Below are positions 33,550-42,109 of a stretch of 64,000 nucleotides of DNA, piece by piece. A model generated the notes under the pieces. It saw nothing but the letters and a program-made list of their open reading frames with translations. It was not told where the DNA came from and ran no database searches. The position numbers and the translations under genes were made by a program. The DNA is taken from assembly GCF_043555935.1 (NCBI RefSeq), contig NZ_JBIGIB010000003.1, forward strand, positions 124,001 through 188,000, in the 5' to 3' direction. This stretch comes from Pelomonas baiyunensis. GTDB taxonomy: Bacteria > Pseudomonadota > Gammaproteobacteria > Burkholderiales > Burkholderiaceae_C. Position 1 is the stretch's first letter. The number at the start of each line of letters is the position of its first letter.

Positions 33550-34620
33550 TCAGGCGGTGGCCAGCGCCCCCACCAACACCAGCACCAGCAGCCCCAGGCC
33601 GATCAGCACCCAGTGCAGCGCGGCCAGCAGGCCGGCGCGCAGCAGCGTGGTCCACCAGCTGGCGGCATGCACGCGTTTCAGGGCCACCACTGGGTAGATG
33701 TTGGACCACAACCAGGCCGCAAAGATCACGCCGCCCCAGGGCAGCAGCACGGCCAGCAGCAGCATGCCGTACCAGGCGGCGTGCAGGTGCATGGCGAACA
33801 CGAAGTGCGCGCCGTAGGGCTGGCGCCAGAACAGCAGCTTCAGCAAGCCGGCAAAGAACGGCAGCGAGCACAGCACCGCGTACGGCGCCAGGCCCAGCAT
33901 GGTGGCGCCCATGGCCTTGGCGGAGCCCTTGGGGTCTTCGCGCCAGTGGTCTTCGGCGCGCTGGATGCGGGCCTGCATGCCGTCGGGCAGGTGCTGGGCG
34001 ATGGACTTGTCGAGCAGGGTCACGTCGCCCGATTTCTCGGCCACGCGGCGGGCGGCCTTGTCGAGCTTTTGCGCGGCCCGGGAGCCCGACGCCGCCGCCG
34101 CAACCGCCGACGCGGCCCCCGACACGGCGGAGGCGGCACCGTCGTTCGCCGTCTGCTCTGTGGCCTCGTCATGGCCTGTGTCCAGGCCCACGGTGTCGGT
34201 GGCGCCAGGCACGAACTTCAGCGCCAGGAAGAACAGCAGGCCCAGCGTCAGGATCAGCCGCAACGGCAGCACGTAGCGCTGCTTGCGGCCGGCGAGGTAT
34301 TCCTTCGTCAGAAAGCCGGGCCGGGCCATCAGGCCCCACAGGCTCTTCCACAGCGTGCCTTCCACCGCGATGTAGTGGCTGACGAATTCATGCACGAACT
34401 CGAGCAGCGAGGGCGGGTGGTTGGCGGTGTCTTGCCCGCACTGGCTGCAAAAGCGTGCGTCGGGGGCGAGCGCCGTGCCGCAGTTCAGGCAAGCGCCGGT
34501 GGAGCCATGGCTGCCGTGCGGGCCGGAGCCCCCGTGCCCACCGCCGCCGGCCAGGCCGGCCAGCTCGGCCGAGCTGGCCACGGCGGCCGCGCCGCCCGTG
34601 AGTCCGTTCAGGCCGTCCAC
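33550..34620 (-). CDS. DUF3667 domain membrane protein with zinc-ribbon
   Basis: 356 aa. Gly/His/Ser-rich N-terminus, then a zinc ribbon CLNCGTALAPDARFCSQCGQ (four Cys, about residues 44-63), LLEFVHEFVSHYIAVEGTLWKSL and about five hydrophobic segments. DUF3667 family; function unknown, inner membrane. Four bp downstream of the thioredoxin-like gene, so co-transcribed. Confidence 0.9.
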   Translation of the reverse strand: MDGLNGLTGGAAAVASSAELAGLAGGGGHGGSGPHGSHGSTGACLNCGTALAPDARFCSQCGQDTANHPPSLLEFVHEFVSHYIAVEGTLWKSLWGLMARPGFLTKEYLAGRKQRYVLPLRLILTLGLLFFLALKFVPGATDTVGLDTGHDEATEQTANDGAASAVSGAASAVAAAASGSRAAQKLDKAARRVAEKSGDVTLLDKSIAQHLPDGMQARIQRAEDHWREDPKGSAKAMGATMLGLAPYAVLCSLPFFAGLLKLLFWRQPYGAHFVFAMHLHAAWYGMLLLAVLLPWGGVIFAAWLWSNIYPVVALKRVHAASWWTTLLRAGLLAALHWVLIGLGLLVLVLVGALATA

Positions 34621-34624
34621 GCCG

Positions 34625-36172
34625 TCAGGCCTTCTTGGGTTTGAGCAGGCCTTCGCAGGCTGACTTGGCCTTGGCGTCGGCGGCGTCCAGCTTGCTGCAC
34701 ACGCCGTCCAGCTGCGTCTTGAGGCGGCCCACCGCGGCGGCCTGGGCGGGTGCCTGGCCCCAGCTGGTCAGCAGCGAGGCCACCTTCTTCAGCGAGCGCT
34801 CGCTGCGCTCGTAGAACGCGCCGGGGTCTTTCTCGGCTTCAGCAAACAGTTGGGCGGCGGCCTTCTCGATGCGGGGCGCGTCCTCGGGCGACATCTCCAC
34901 CAGCGCGCCCAGGTAGTTGGAGCCCCACTGCAGCCGGGTGGCCGGGCCCTCGCTCTTGTTGAAGGCTTCTTCGTACCAGCGCAGGGCCTCCTGCTTCTTG
35001 CCCTGCTTCTTGGCGTTGCCGCCGAGTTGGCTCATCAGGTAGTAGGGCGAGTGGCTGCGCGCCAGGGCGGACTTGAGCAGGTCGTCGCTCTCCTTCCACA
35101 GCCCGGCGCGGCCCAGCAGGTGGGCGGCACCGGTCACCACGGCCTGGCGCTCGTAGCCGTCGGTGATCTCGCGGTTGGCGCGGCTGGCCTGGTCGCGCGC
35201 GTCGGCCAGCAGGGCGGCGGGCAGGCCCTTGGGGTAGGGCTCGTCTTTCGGGGCGTCCAGGCGGGCCAGGTCCACGCGGGCCTGCAGCGCATTGATGCGG
35301 TCGGCGCGCGAGAGGCTGGCGTCGGCGTTCAAGCGTTTGAGGGCCGCGTCGAACTCGGCCACCACCGCGGTGCGGGTGTCGCCGGGCGAGGTCAGCGCCT
35401 TGACGAGGTCGGGCGCCTCGTTGGTCAGCACGTCCATCTGCGCGTGGGCTTGGGCCGCATCGGCCAGCACAGCGCGCAGGCGCGGCAGGCCGGCGGGGTC
35501 TGCGGCCTGGCCGTCGGCCAGCGCGCCCACCGATTTGAGCCAAAGCCGCGTGGCGGTTTCGGCGTCGGCACCTTCGCTGGCCTTGGCCAGCTGGGCCAGC
35601 GTGGCGGCGCGTTGTTCAACAGGCAGCAGTTGCTGCTCATCGGTTTCCCAGCCGTAGAAGCCCAGCAGGCGCCACTCGTTGGCGTTGAGCTTCTTGCCGG
35701 CCTTGGCGTCGGCCAGCACGGCCTTCACCGGGCGGCCGCTGGACAGGCCCAGCTGCAGCACCTTCATCACCTGCGCCGCATCGGCCTCGCCGGGCAGGCG
35801 GGTGATCTCGTTGCCCGCCGGGCTGAACAGGATGAGCGTGGGGTAGCCGCGCACCTTGAAGCGGGTGCCCAGCTTTTGCGCGCCAGGCGCGTCGCCGTCG
35901 ATGCCCACGGCCACGAAGGCCTTGCTCTGCTCGATGAAGTCCGCCCGGTTGAACAGCGTCGCCTTGAGCTGGTTGCAGGGCGGGCACCACTTGGCGCCCC
36001 AGTACAGCAGCACGGGCTTCTTCTCGGCCTTGGCCTGGGCGAAATGGCGCTCGATGTCGGCATCCGCCGCGGCGGCCTGCCAGGCCACACCGGGGCCGGT
36101 GCTGGCGTGCAGGGGCGAGGTGCTCAGGGTCAGCACCAGCGCGAGCGACGAGAGAAGGGGCAGCAGCTTCAT
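34625..36172 (-). CDS. Secreted thioredoxin-family protein with helical C-terminal region
   Basis: 515 aa with signal peptide MKLLPLLSSLALVLTLSTSP. Thioredoxin domain about residues 40-150: LLYWGAKWCPPCNQL with C63 and C66, and VRGYPTLILFSPAG with the cis-Pro. Residues 200-500 are helical repeats, TPR-like (LLKSALARSHSPYYLMSQLG, ALRWYEEAFNKSE). Probably a periplasmic thiol-disulfide protein. Start 36172 begins the signal peptide. It is divergent from the AlkD-like gene (128 bp). Confidence 0.85.
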   Translation of the reverse strand: MKLLPLLSSLALVLTLSTSPLHASTGPGVAWQAAAADADIERHFAQAKAEKKPVLLYWGAKWCPPCNQLKATLFNRADFIEQSKAFVAVGIDGDAPGAQKLGTRFKVRGYPTLILFSPAGNEITRLPGEADAAQVMKVLQLGLSSGRPVKAVLADAKAGKKLNANEWRLLGFYGWETDEQQLLPVEQRAATLAQLAKASEGADAETATRLWLKSVGALADGQAADPAGLPRLRAVLADAAQAHAQMDVLTNEAPDLVKALTSPGDTRTAVVAEFDAALKRLNADASLSRADRINALQARVDLARLDAPKDEPYPKGLPAALLADARDQASRANREITDGYERQAVVTGAAHLLGRAGLWKESDDLLKSALARSHSPYYLMSQLGGNAKKQGKKQEALRWYEEAFNKSEGPATRLQWGSNYLGALVEMSPEDAPRIEKAAAQLFAEAEKDPGAFYERSERSLKKVASLLTSWGQAPAQAAAVGRLKTQLDGVCSKLDAADAKAKSACEGLLKPKKA

Positions 36173-36300
36173 GGGCAGGCGGCAACAGGAAATGGGGGTG
36201 GCGGAATTCTGCTTGGGTTTGCTGCGCTGCGGTCCTGGGGTGGGCGCGGATGCTTGTGCGGGAACCGCATGAGCCACCCAGCCGCTAGAGTGCCCACGCC

Positions 36301-36990
36301 ATGGGTTCTGACCGTTTGGACGCCGCCCTCGCGGCCCTGCATGCCGCCGCCCGCCCCGAGGCGCTGGCGGCCCTGGCCCGCTTCGGCCAGACCGGCGCGG
36401 GCCGCCTGGGTGTGGCCGTGCCGGCGCTGCGCGCGCTGGCCCGCGAGTTCGGGCGCGACCACGCCTTGGCCCTGGCGCTGTGGGACACGGGCGTGCCGGA
36501 CGCGCAGATGCTGGCCGGCATGGTGGCCGAGCCCGCGCGGCTGACCGTCGAGCAGATGGACCGCTGGGTGGCCGACCTGGCCGCCTGGGACGTGTGCGAC
36601 CAAGCCTGCCTCAACGCCTTTGTGTGCAGCCCCTGGGCGTGGGACGCGATTCCCCGCTGGGCGGCGCGTGAGGCCGAATTCGAGCGGCGCGCGGGCTTTG
36701 CGCTGCTGGCCGTGGCGGCGGTGCACCACAAGGCGCGGCCGGACCGCGATTTCCTGGACCGCCTGCCGCTGATCGAAGCCGGTGCGGGCGACGCGCGCCC
36801 CATGGTCAAGAAGGCCGTCAGTTGGGCCCTGCGCCAGACGGGCAAGCGCAGCCCCACGCTGTGGGGGCCGGCGCTGGCGCTGGCCGAGCAGCTGTGCATC
36901 CAACCCGCGGCTGCGGCCCGCTGGGTGGGGCACGACGCGCGGCGCGAGCTGCGGGCGCGGGAACCGGGCGCTGCGTCAAAACGACTCTGA
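36301..36990 (+). CDS. AlkD-like DNA alkylation repair protein (HEAT-repeat type)
   Basis: 229 aa. Shows the AlkD pattern: VAVPALRALAREFGRDHALALALWD, DRWVADLAAWDVCDQACLNAF, REAEFERRAGFALLAVAAVHHK, MVKKAVSWALRQTGKRSP. AlkD-type enzymes remove 3-methyl- and 7-methylpurines. The WxxCD motif of the family is present. No other repair gene is next to it. Confidence 0.9.
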   Translation: MGSDRLDAALAALHAAARPEALAALARFGQTGAGRLGVAVPALRALAREFGRDHALALALWDTGVPDAQMLAGMVAEPARLTVEQMDRWVADLAAWDVCDQACLNAFVCSPWAWDAIPRWAAREAEFERRAGFALLAVAAVHHKARPDRDFLDRLPLIEAGAGDARPMVKKAVSWALRQTGKRSPTLWGPALALAEQLCIQPAAAARWVGHDARRELRAREPGAASKRL

Positions 36991-37034
36991 CCCCGGTTTT
37001 CTGAATTGGCGAACGACCCGCGCATCCCTCTTTC

Positions 37035-37070
37035 GGGGGAGGGGCGGGGGGAGGTGGGGGTGGCTGGGGG
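37035..37070 (+). other. G-quadruplex-like G-run cluster
   Basis: Five runs of 4-6 G (37035-39, 37041-44, 37046-51, 37056-60, 37066-70) on the plus strand, a textbook G4-forming pattern, 45 bp after the AlkD-like stop and 113 bp before the next small gene. It overlaps a long stem GGTGGGGG (37053-37060) with CCCCCACC (37078-37085). Function not established. Confidence 0.6.
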
Positions 37071-37182
37071 CGCGCGTCCCCCACCCGTCCCATCCTCCGG
37101 GTGATGGGCGCAGCGGGCCGGGCGCCCGATGCTGACGGCACGGCGTCACCGCACGTCACCGCCCACCCCTTCGGAGCCCGCC

Positions 37183-37383
37183 ATGCCCTTTTTCAACAGC
37201 TCGTCGTCCTTCTGGTCCAACTCCAAGCTGCCCGCGCTGGGCCCGGTGCGCAGCAGCAGCGCGCCGCGCAAGCCCGAGGCCTACGGCTGGTTCGACTCCA
37301 GCATGGACCTCGCCCAGGGCCTGGAGGTGGTGGAGCAGGACAACGACACCCTCTACCAGCTGTGGCAGCTGGCCCGGGGCTGA
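37183..37383 (+). CDS. Small conserved hypothetical protein
   Basis: 66 aa. Ser-rich N-terminus MPFFNSSSSFWSNSKLPALG, then YGWFDSSMDLAQGLEVVEQDND and LYQLWQLARG. Third-position GC bias supports coding. No domain recognised. Confidence 0.65.
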   Translation: MPFFNSSSSFWSNSKLPALGPVRSSSAPRKPEAYGWFDSSMDLAQGLEVVEQDNDTLYQLWQLARG

Positions 37384-37405
37384 GTCAGCGCTGAACCCGT
37401 CAGCG

Positions 37406-39466
37406 TCAGAGGCTGCAGGCCAGCTTCGTGCCTTGCAGGATGGCGCGCTTGGCGTCCAGCTCGCCGGCTTCCAGCGCACCGCCGATCAGGTGCACCTTCA
37501 CGCCGGCCGCCTTCAGCGGCGCTTCCAGCTCGCGCAGCGGCTCCTGGCCCGCGCACAGCACGATGGTGTCGGCCTCGATCAGCTGGGCATCGGCCCGCTT
37601 TTCGCCGTAGCTCACCCACAGCCCTTCGGGCGTGATGCGTTCGTAGTTGACGCTGGCCAGCATCTCCACCCGCTTCATCTTGAGCGCGGCGCGGTGGATC
37701 CAGCCGGTGGTTTTGCCCAGGCCCGCGCCAGGCTTGCCGGCCTTGCGCTGCAGCAGCGTGATCTGGCGCGTGGGGGCGTCGGGCGCCGGGCGGGCCAGGC
37801 CGGCGCGCACCGCCTCGGGGTCGCCCACGCCCCAGTGCTTGCGCCAGGCGGCGGGGTCCAGCGTCAGCGAGTGGCCGGCTTCCAGCAGGTACTCGGCCAT
37901 GTCAAAGCCAATGCCGCCCGCGCCCACGATGGCCACGCGCGCGCCCACCGGCTTGTCGTGGCGCAGCACGTCGATGTAGCTCAGCACCTGGCCGCGGGCC
38001 TGACCTTCGTCCTGGCCGGGGATGCGCGGGTTGCGCGCACTGACCCCGGTGGCCAGCAGCACCTCGTCGAAGCCCTTCAGGTCATTCGCCGCGACCCGGG
38101 TGTTGAGCTTCAGGTCCACGCCGGTGATCTCAAGCCGCCGGCCGAAATAGCGCAGCGTTTCCTGGAACTCTTCCTTGCCCGGCACGCGCTTGGCCATGTT
38201 GAACTGGCCGCCGATCTCGGCCGCCGCGTCGAACAGCGTGACCGCATGGCCGCGCTCGGCCAACGTGGTGGCCGCCGCCAGCCCGGCCGGGCCCGCGCCG
38301 ACCACGGCCACGCGTTTCTTCGCGGCACCGGTTGCCGCCAGTGGCTTCACCACGATTTCTTGCTCGTAGGCCGCGCGCGGGTTCACCAGGCAGCTGGAAA
38401 TCTTTTGCTGGAAGGTGTGGTCCAGGCAGGCCTGGTTGCAGGCGATGCAGGTGTTGATCTCGTCCGCCCGGTTCTGGCGCGCCTTCTTGACGAACTCCGG
38501 GTCGGCCAGAAAAGGCCGGGCCATGGACACCATGTCGGCGCTGCCGTCGGCCAGCACGCCTTCGGCCACCTCGGGCGTGTTGATGCGGTTGCTGGTGATC
38601 AGCGGCGTGGTGATGCCTTCGGCCCGCAGCTGCGCACGCAGCTTGGCCGTCACCCACGCAAAGCCGGCCCGCGGCACGCTGGTGGCAATCGTCGGGATGC
38701 GCGCCTCGTGCCAGCCGATGCCGGTGTTGATGATGGTGGCGCCGCCGCGCGCCACGCGCCGGGCCAGCTCCATCACCTCGTCCCAGCTGCTGCCGTTGGG
38801 AATCAGGTCCAGCATCGAGAGGCGGTAGATGACGATGAAGTCCGGCCCCACGGCCTCGCGGATGCGCGCCAGGATTTCCAGCGGCAGCCGCATGCGGTTT
38901 TCGTAACTGCCGCCCCAGGCGTCGGTGCGGTGGTTGGTGTGCTCCACCAGGAACTGGTTGATGAAGTAGCCCTCGCTGCCCATCACCTCGATGCCGTCGT
39001 AGCCGGCCTCTCGGGCGAGCTTGGCGCAGCGCACGAAGGCGCGGATCTGCCGCTCGATGCCCCGGGCGCTCAGCTCGCGGGGCGTGAACGGCGTGATCGG
39101 GCTCTGGATGCGCGACGGCGCCACGCACAGCGGCGAGTAGCCGTAGCGGCCGGTGTGCAGGATCTGCAGCGCGATCTTGCCGCCCTCGGCGTGCACCGCG
39201 TCGGTGATGAGCTTGTGGCGCCGCGCGGCGCCGCTTGTGGCCAGCGTGCCGGCGAACGGCTTGGCCCAGCCCTCGATGTTGGGCGCGAAGCCGCCGGTCA
39301 CGATCAGGCCCACCTCGCCCCGGGCGCGTTCGGCAAAGAACACCGCCATGCGCTCGAAGTGCTTGCGGCCGTCTTCCAGCCCGGTGTGCATGCTGCCCAT
39401 GAGCACGCGGTTCTTCAGCGTGGTGAAGCCGAGGTCCAGGGGCGCGAGGAGGTGGGGGTAGGTCAT
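37406..39466 (-). CDS. fadH: NADPH-dependent 2,4-dienoyl-CoA reductase
   Basis: 686 aa, usual length about 670. N-terminal FMN TIM barrel of the Old Yellow Enzyme family (MGSMHTGLED, GYDGIEVMGSEGYFINQFL, NTGIGWHEARIPT), 4Fe-4S cysteines in CIACNQACLDHTF...SSCLVNP, then FAD- and NADPH-binding domains (VVGAGPAGLAAATTLAERGH, IVGAGGIGFDMAEYL). It reduces 2,4-dienoyl-CoA in oxidation of unsaturated fatty acids. Divergent from the DUF4397 gene over 191 bp that hold two inverted repeats. Confidence 0.95.
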   Translation of the reverse strand: MTYPHLLAPLDLGFTTLKNRVLMGSMHTGLEDGRKHFERMAVFFAERARGEVGLIVTGGFAPNIEGWAKPFAGTLATSGAARRHKLITDAVHAEGGKIALQILHTGRYGYSPLCVAPSRIQSPITPFTPRELSARGIERQIRAFVRCAKLAREAGYDGIEVMGSEGYFINQFLVEHTNHRTDAWGGSYENRMRLPLEILARIREAVGPDFIVIYRLSMLDLIPNGSSWDEVMELARRVARGGATIINTGIGWHEARIPTIATSVPRAGFAWVTAKLRAQLRAEGITTPLITSNRINTPEVAEGVLADGSADMVSMARPFLADPEFVKKARQNRADEINTCIACNQACLDHTFQQKISSCLVNPRAAYEQEIVVKPLAATGAAKKRVAVVGAGPAGLAAATTLAERGHAVTLFDAAAEIGGQFNMAKRVPGKEEFQETLRYFGRRLEITGVDLKLNTRVAANDLKGFDEVLLATGVSARNPRIPGQDEGQARGQVLSYIDVLRHDKPVGARVAIVGAGGIGFDMAEYLLEAGHSLTLDPAAWRKHWGVGDPEAVRAGLARPAPDAPTRQITLLQRKAGKPGAGLGKTTGWIHRAALKMKRVEMLASVNYERITPEGLWVSYGEKRADAQLIEADTIVLCAGQEPLRELEAPLKAAGVKVHLIGGALEAGELDAKRAILQGTKLACSL

Positions 39467-39502
39467 GGCGGCGATGCTAGCGACGCCGGCCGCGCGTGGA
39501 TT

Positions 39503-39535
39503 GGAGAGTTCTCCTCAGGTCGACCCGGCTCGACC
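39503..39535. promoter_or_regulatory. Inverted repeats in the fadH divergent promoter region
   Basis: Two short palindromes: GGAGA-GT-TCTCC at 39503-39514 and GGTCGA-CCCGGC-TCGACC at 39518-39535. They lie about 37-69 bp upstream of the fadH start. Possible operators, e.g. for a TetR-type fatty-acid regulator (inference only). Confidence 0.3.
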
Positions 39536-39657
39536 AGCAACAGTTCTTCACCCGCTGCCAGATGGCGGCAATCGCGATCGGGCTGGGTTGGGTTCTAATC
39601 ACGCGTCCGCGAACGGGGGATTTGGCCCGGCGGTTTGGTTTTTTCGGAGAGTTTTCG

Positions 39658-40971
39658 ATGCGATTCACCCCCTGGGCCACCCGACTGGTCCTGACGCTGA
39701 GCCTGTCGGCCACCGCCTTCCTGACCGCTTGCGGCGGCGGCGGCGGCAGCGGCAGCACCGCGCAGGTCCGCCTGCTCAACGCCACGCAGTCCTACGCGCA
39801 GCTGGACCTGACGGTCAACGACAAGACCATCAACAGCAAGGTCGCCTACGCCACCGTCGGTGAGTACGGCGGCGTGGACACCAACAACACCGCCACCAAG
39901 GTGCTGACCAGCGACGTCGGCACCAGCATCTCGGCCACCACGCCGACGCTGTCCGGCGGCAACAACTACACCTACATCTCCTACGGCTTCGCCGGTGCCA
40001 TCCGCACCTCGCTGCTGCAGGAAGCGGAAACCGCCCCCGACACCGGCAAGGCCAAGCTGCTGGTGCTGAACCTGGCGCCGGACGCCGGCGCCCTGGACGT
40101 GTACGTCACGGCCAGCGCGGACGCCCTGGACACCGCCACCCCGGTCACGTCCAACCTGCAAGGCGGTTCGGGCAGCGGCTACAACCTGATCAACGCCGGC
40201 ACCTTCCGCGTGCGCGTGACGGGCTACACCAAGAAGGGCAATGACCTGCGCCTGGACATCCCGGCCATCACGCTCGACTCGGCCAGCGTCAACACGCTGA
40301 TCCTGACCGCCACCAACGGCGGCGTGCTGGTGAACGGCATGCAGCTGGTGCAAAAGGGCGCCGTCAAGAACTACGCCAACTCGCTGACCCGCGTGCGCGC
40401 CGTCAACGCCCTGGCCGGCACGCCCATCGTGGCCGCCAGCGTGAACGGCAACAACATCCTGCCCGCTTCGCTGCCGCCCAACACGACCGACTACTACAGC
40501 TTCACCGCCGGTGCCAGCACGACGTCCATCACCGTGAACAGCATCCCGCTGACGGTCGGTTCGCCCAGCTTCGCCGCCGGTGGCGACTACACCCTGCTGA
40601 TCTGGGGTGATGCCTCGGCGCCGCAACTGTCCGTGCTGAGCGACGACAACCGCCTGCCCACCGTGAGCGGCAACGTGAAGATGCGTCTGGTGAACGGCCT
40701 GTCGGTCGCCGGCAGCGTCGCGTCGCTGAACATCGACTTCCAGGCCCAAGCCAGCAACGTGCTGCCCGGCACCAGCTCGGCCCCGGTGAGCATCGGCTCG
40801 TCGACCGGCTCGGTCGTCACGGTCAACTCGCCCCTGAAGGTGGACGCCCTGTACAACCCGTCGGCCGGCACCTCGTCGGGCCTGACCCCGCTGACCGCCA
40901 ACGGCGTCTACACCATCTTCGTGATGGGCGACCCGAACGCCCCGAAGGGCAAGCTCAGCAAGGACCGCTGA
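39658..40971 (+). CDS. DUF4397 repeat lipoprotein
   Basis: 437 aa lipoprotein: signal then FLTACGGGGG lipobox (Cys about residue 23). Two DUF4397-like beta-sandwich repeats: AQVRLLNATQSYAQLDLTVND with LLVLNLAPDAGALDVYV, and VRAVNALAGTPIVAASVNGN with VKMRLVNGLSVAGSVASLNIDF. Probably a surface or periplasmic structural protein. CGGAG ribosome site before ATG. Ends at a strong intrinsic terminator. Confidence 0.88.
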   Translation: MRFTPWATRLVLTLSLSATAFLTACGGGGGSGSTAQVRLLNATQSYAQLDLTVNDKTINSKVAYATVGEYGGVDTNNTATKVLTSDVGTSISATTPTLSGGNNYTYISYGFAGAIRTSLLQEAETAPDTGKAKLLVLNLAPDAGALDVYVTASADALDTATPVTSNLQGGSGSGYNLINAGTFRVRVTGYTKKGNDLRLDIPAITLDSASVNTLILTATNGGVLVNGMQLVQKGAVKNYANSLTRVRAVNALAGTPIVAASVNGNNILPASLPPNTTDYYSFTAGASTTSITVNSIPLTVGSPSFAAGGDYTLLIWGDASAPQLSVLSDDNRLPTVSGNVKMRLVNGLSVAGSVASLNIDFQAQASNVLPGTSSAPVSIGSSTGSVVTVNSPLKVDALYNPSAGTSSGLTPLTANGVYTIFVMGDPNAPKGKLSKDR

Positions 40972-40996
40972 TCCGCCGCCGGCGCGATCCGCACGC

Positions 40997-41029
40997 AAAG
41001 CCCCCGCGCCACCGGCCGGGGGCTTTTTT
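40997..41029 (+). terminator. Rho-independent terminator after the DUF4397 gene
   Basis: AAAGCCCCC pairs with GGGGGCTTT around a 12-base loop, followed by three more T (six T in all). The clearest intrinsic terminator in the window; it closes the DUF4397 transcript. Confidence 0.9.
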
Positions 41030-41070
41030 CATGCCCGGCCCGCGTGCGGACTGCGGCGAAGATGCGCCCC

Positions 41071-41760
41071 ATGGCCACGCCCTCCCGCTTTCACCTGCAG
41101 CGCTTGCGCCAGCTGTGGCGCAGCGCCGGCTGGCCCTGCCAGGACCTGGTGGAGGTGGAACTGCTGGCCGCCGGCTGGGTGGAGCGCCTGCAAGAGCCCG
41201 ACGGCCGCGAGCGCCTGCGCGTGACCGAGGCCGGCGTGGCGCTGATTGCCGCGTCACTGACCCGCAACCGCGCCGCGCGCGACCGCCACGAGCAACTGGT
41301 GGAGCGCGTGGCGGTGGAGATGCAGCGGGCCGGTCGCATCGCTTGGCGCGGGCTCACGCTGCGGGCCGGCCTGCCCGGCGACAGCGAGGGGCAGACCCGC
41401 TGGGTGCAGGCCATGCCCGACGTCTATTCCATCCGCCACAGCACGGTGGAGGAGTACCTGGAGCCGGCCATCCATGAGATCAAGGTCAGCCGTGCCGACC
41501 TGCTGGGCGAGCTGCGCCGGCCCGACAAATCGGCCGCCTACCGCGCGCTGTGCGGCCAGTGCTGGTTCGTGCTGCGCGCCGGCATCGCCGAGCCCGAGGA
41601 AATTCCGCCCGAGTTCGGCGTGCTCATCGGGCACGACACGCACCTGGAGCTGGCCCGCCCCGCCCCGCGCCGCGCCCACAAGCCGGACTTCGCCACCTGG
41701 ATGACCCTGGCTCGCGCCACGCCGCTGGCGCCGCCGGAGGATCCACAATCCCTACTTTGA
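41071..41760 (+). CDS. MmcB-like PD-(D/E)xK protein with winged-helix N-terminus
   Basis: 229 aa. N-terminal winged-helix-like part about residues 10-90 (RLRQLWRSAGWPCQDLVEVELL, ERVAVEMQRAGRI). The C-terminal half has PD at 116-117, E136-I-K138 (HEIKVSRADLL) and ALCGQCWFVLRAG, the PD-ExK nuclease-like arrangement seen in MmcB-type DNA-repair proteins. So a DNA-related nuclease-like role is plausible, not shown. In-frame ATGs at 41044 and 41062 are alternative starts. Follows the terminator at 40997. Confidence 0.65.
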   Translation: MATPSRFHLQRLRQLWRSAGWPCQDLVEVELLAAGWVERLQEPDGRERLRVTEAGVALIAASLTRNRAARDRHEQLVERVAVEMQRAGRIAWRGLTLRAGLPGDSEGQTRWVQAMPDVYSIRHSTVEEYLEPAIHEIKVSRADLLGELRRPDKSAAYRALCGQCWFVLRAGIAEPEEIPPEFGVLIGHDTHLELARPAPRRAHKPDFATWMTLARATPLAPPEDPQSLL

Positions 41761-41855
41761 ACGTTCGTCCTGCCCGCTGACATGGCTGCCGAGTTCCTGA
41801 CTGTGCCGTCCGTCCCCCTCCTGCCCCTTCGTGGCCGCCGCGCGGCCGGCCGCGC

Positions 41856-42080
41856 ATGAACGGCCCCATGCTCGACGCCCGCTGCCCCCGCTGCGGTGGC
41901 GCGTTTGAATGCGGCATGCAGGCCGGCCACTGCGCCTGCTTTGGCATCCGGCTGACCGAGCGGCTGCGGGCCGAGCTGGCCGAGCGCTACAGCGGCTGCC
42001 TGTGCCTGCCCTGCCTGCGCGAACTGATCGACGCGAACAGCCGCCCGCCGCTGCCGCCCGGCGCCGCCACGCCCGACTGA
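41856..42080 (+). CDS. Cysteine-rich CWC-type small protein
   Basis: 74 aa. Cysteine pattern CPRCGGAFECG, HCACF, CLCLPCLREL matches the Cys-rich CWC family. Probably binds a metal; role unknown. 95 bp after the MmcB-like gene and 29 bp before the transporter gene. Confidence 0.85.
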   Translation: MNGPMLDARCPRCGGAFECGMQAGHCACFGIRLTERLRAELAERYSGCLCLPCLRELIDANSRPPLPPGAATPD

Positions 42081-42109
42081 GCCGCCGCGCCTTGGCATGA
42101 TGGGCGGCC

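Noticed and set aside
37433..39598. 721-codon plus-strand open frame
   Set aside because: Antisense to fadH, which has FMN, Fe-S and FAD motifs in order.
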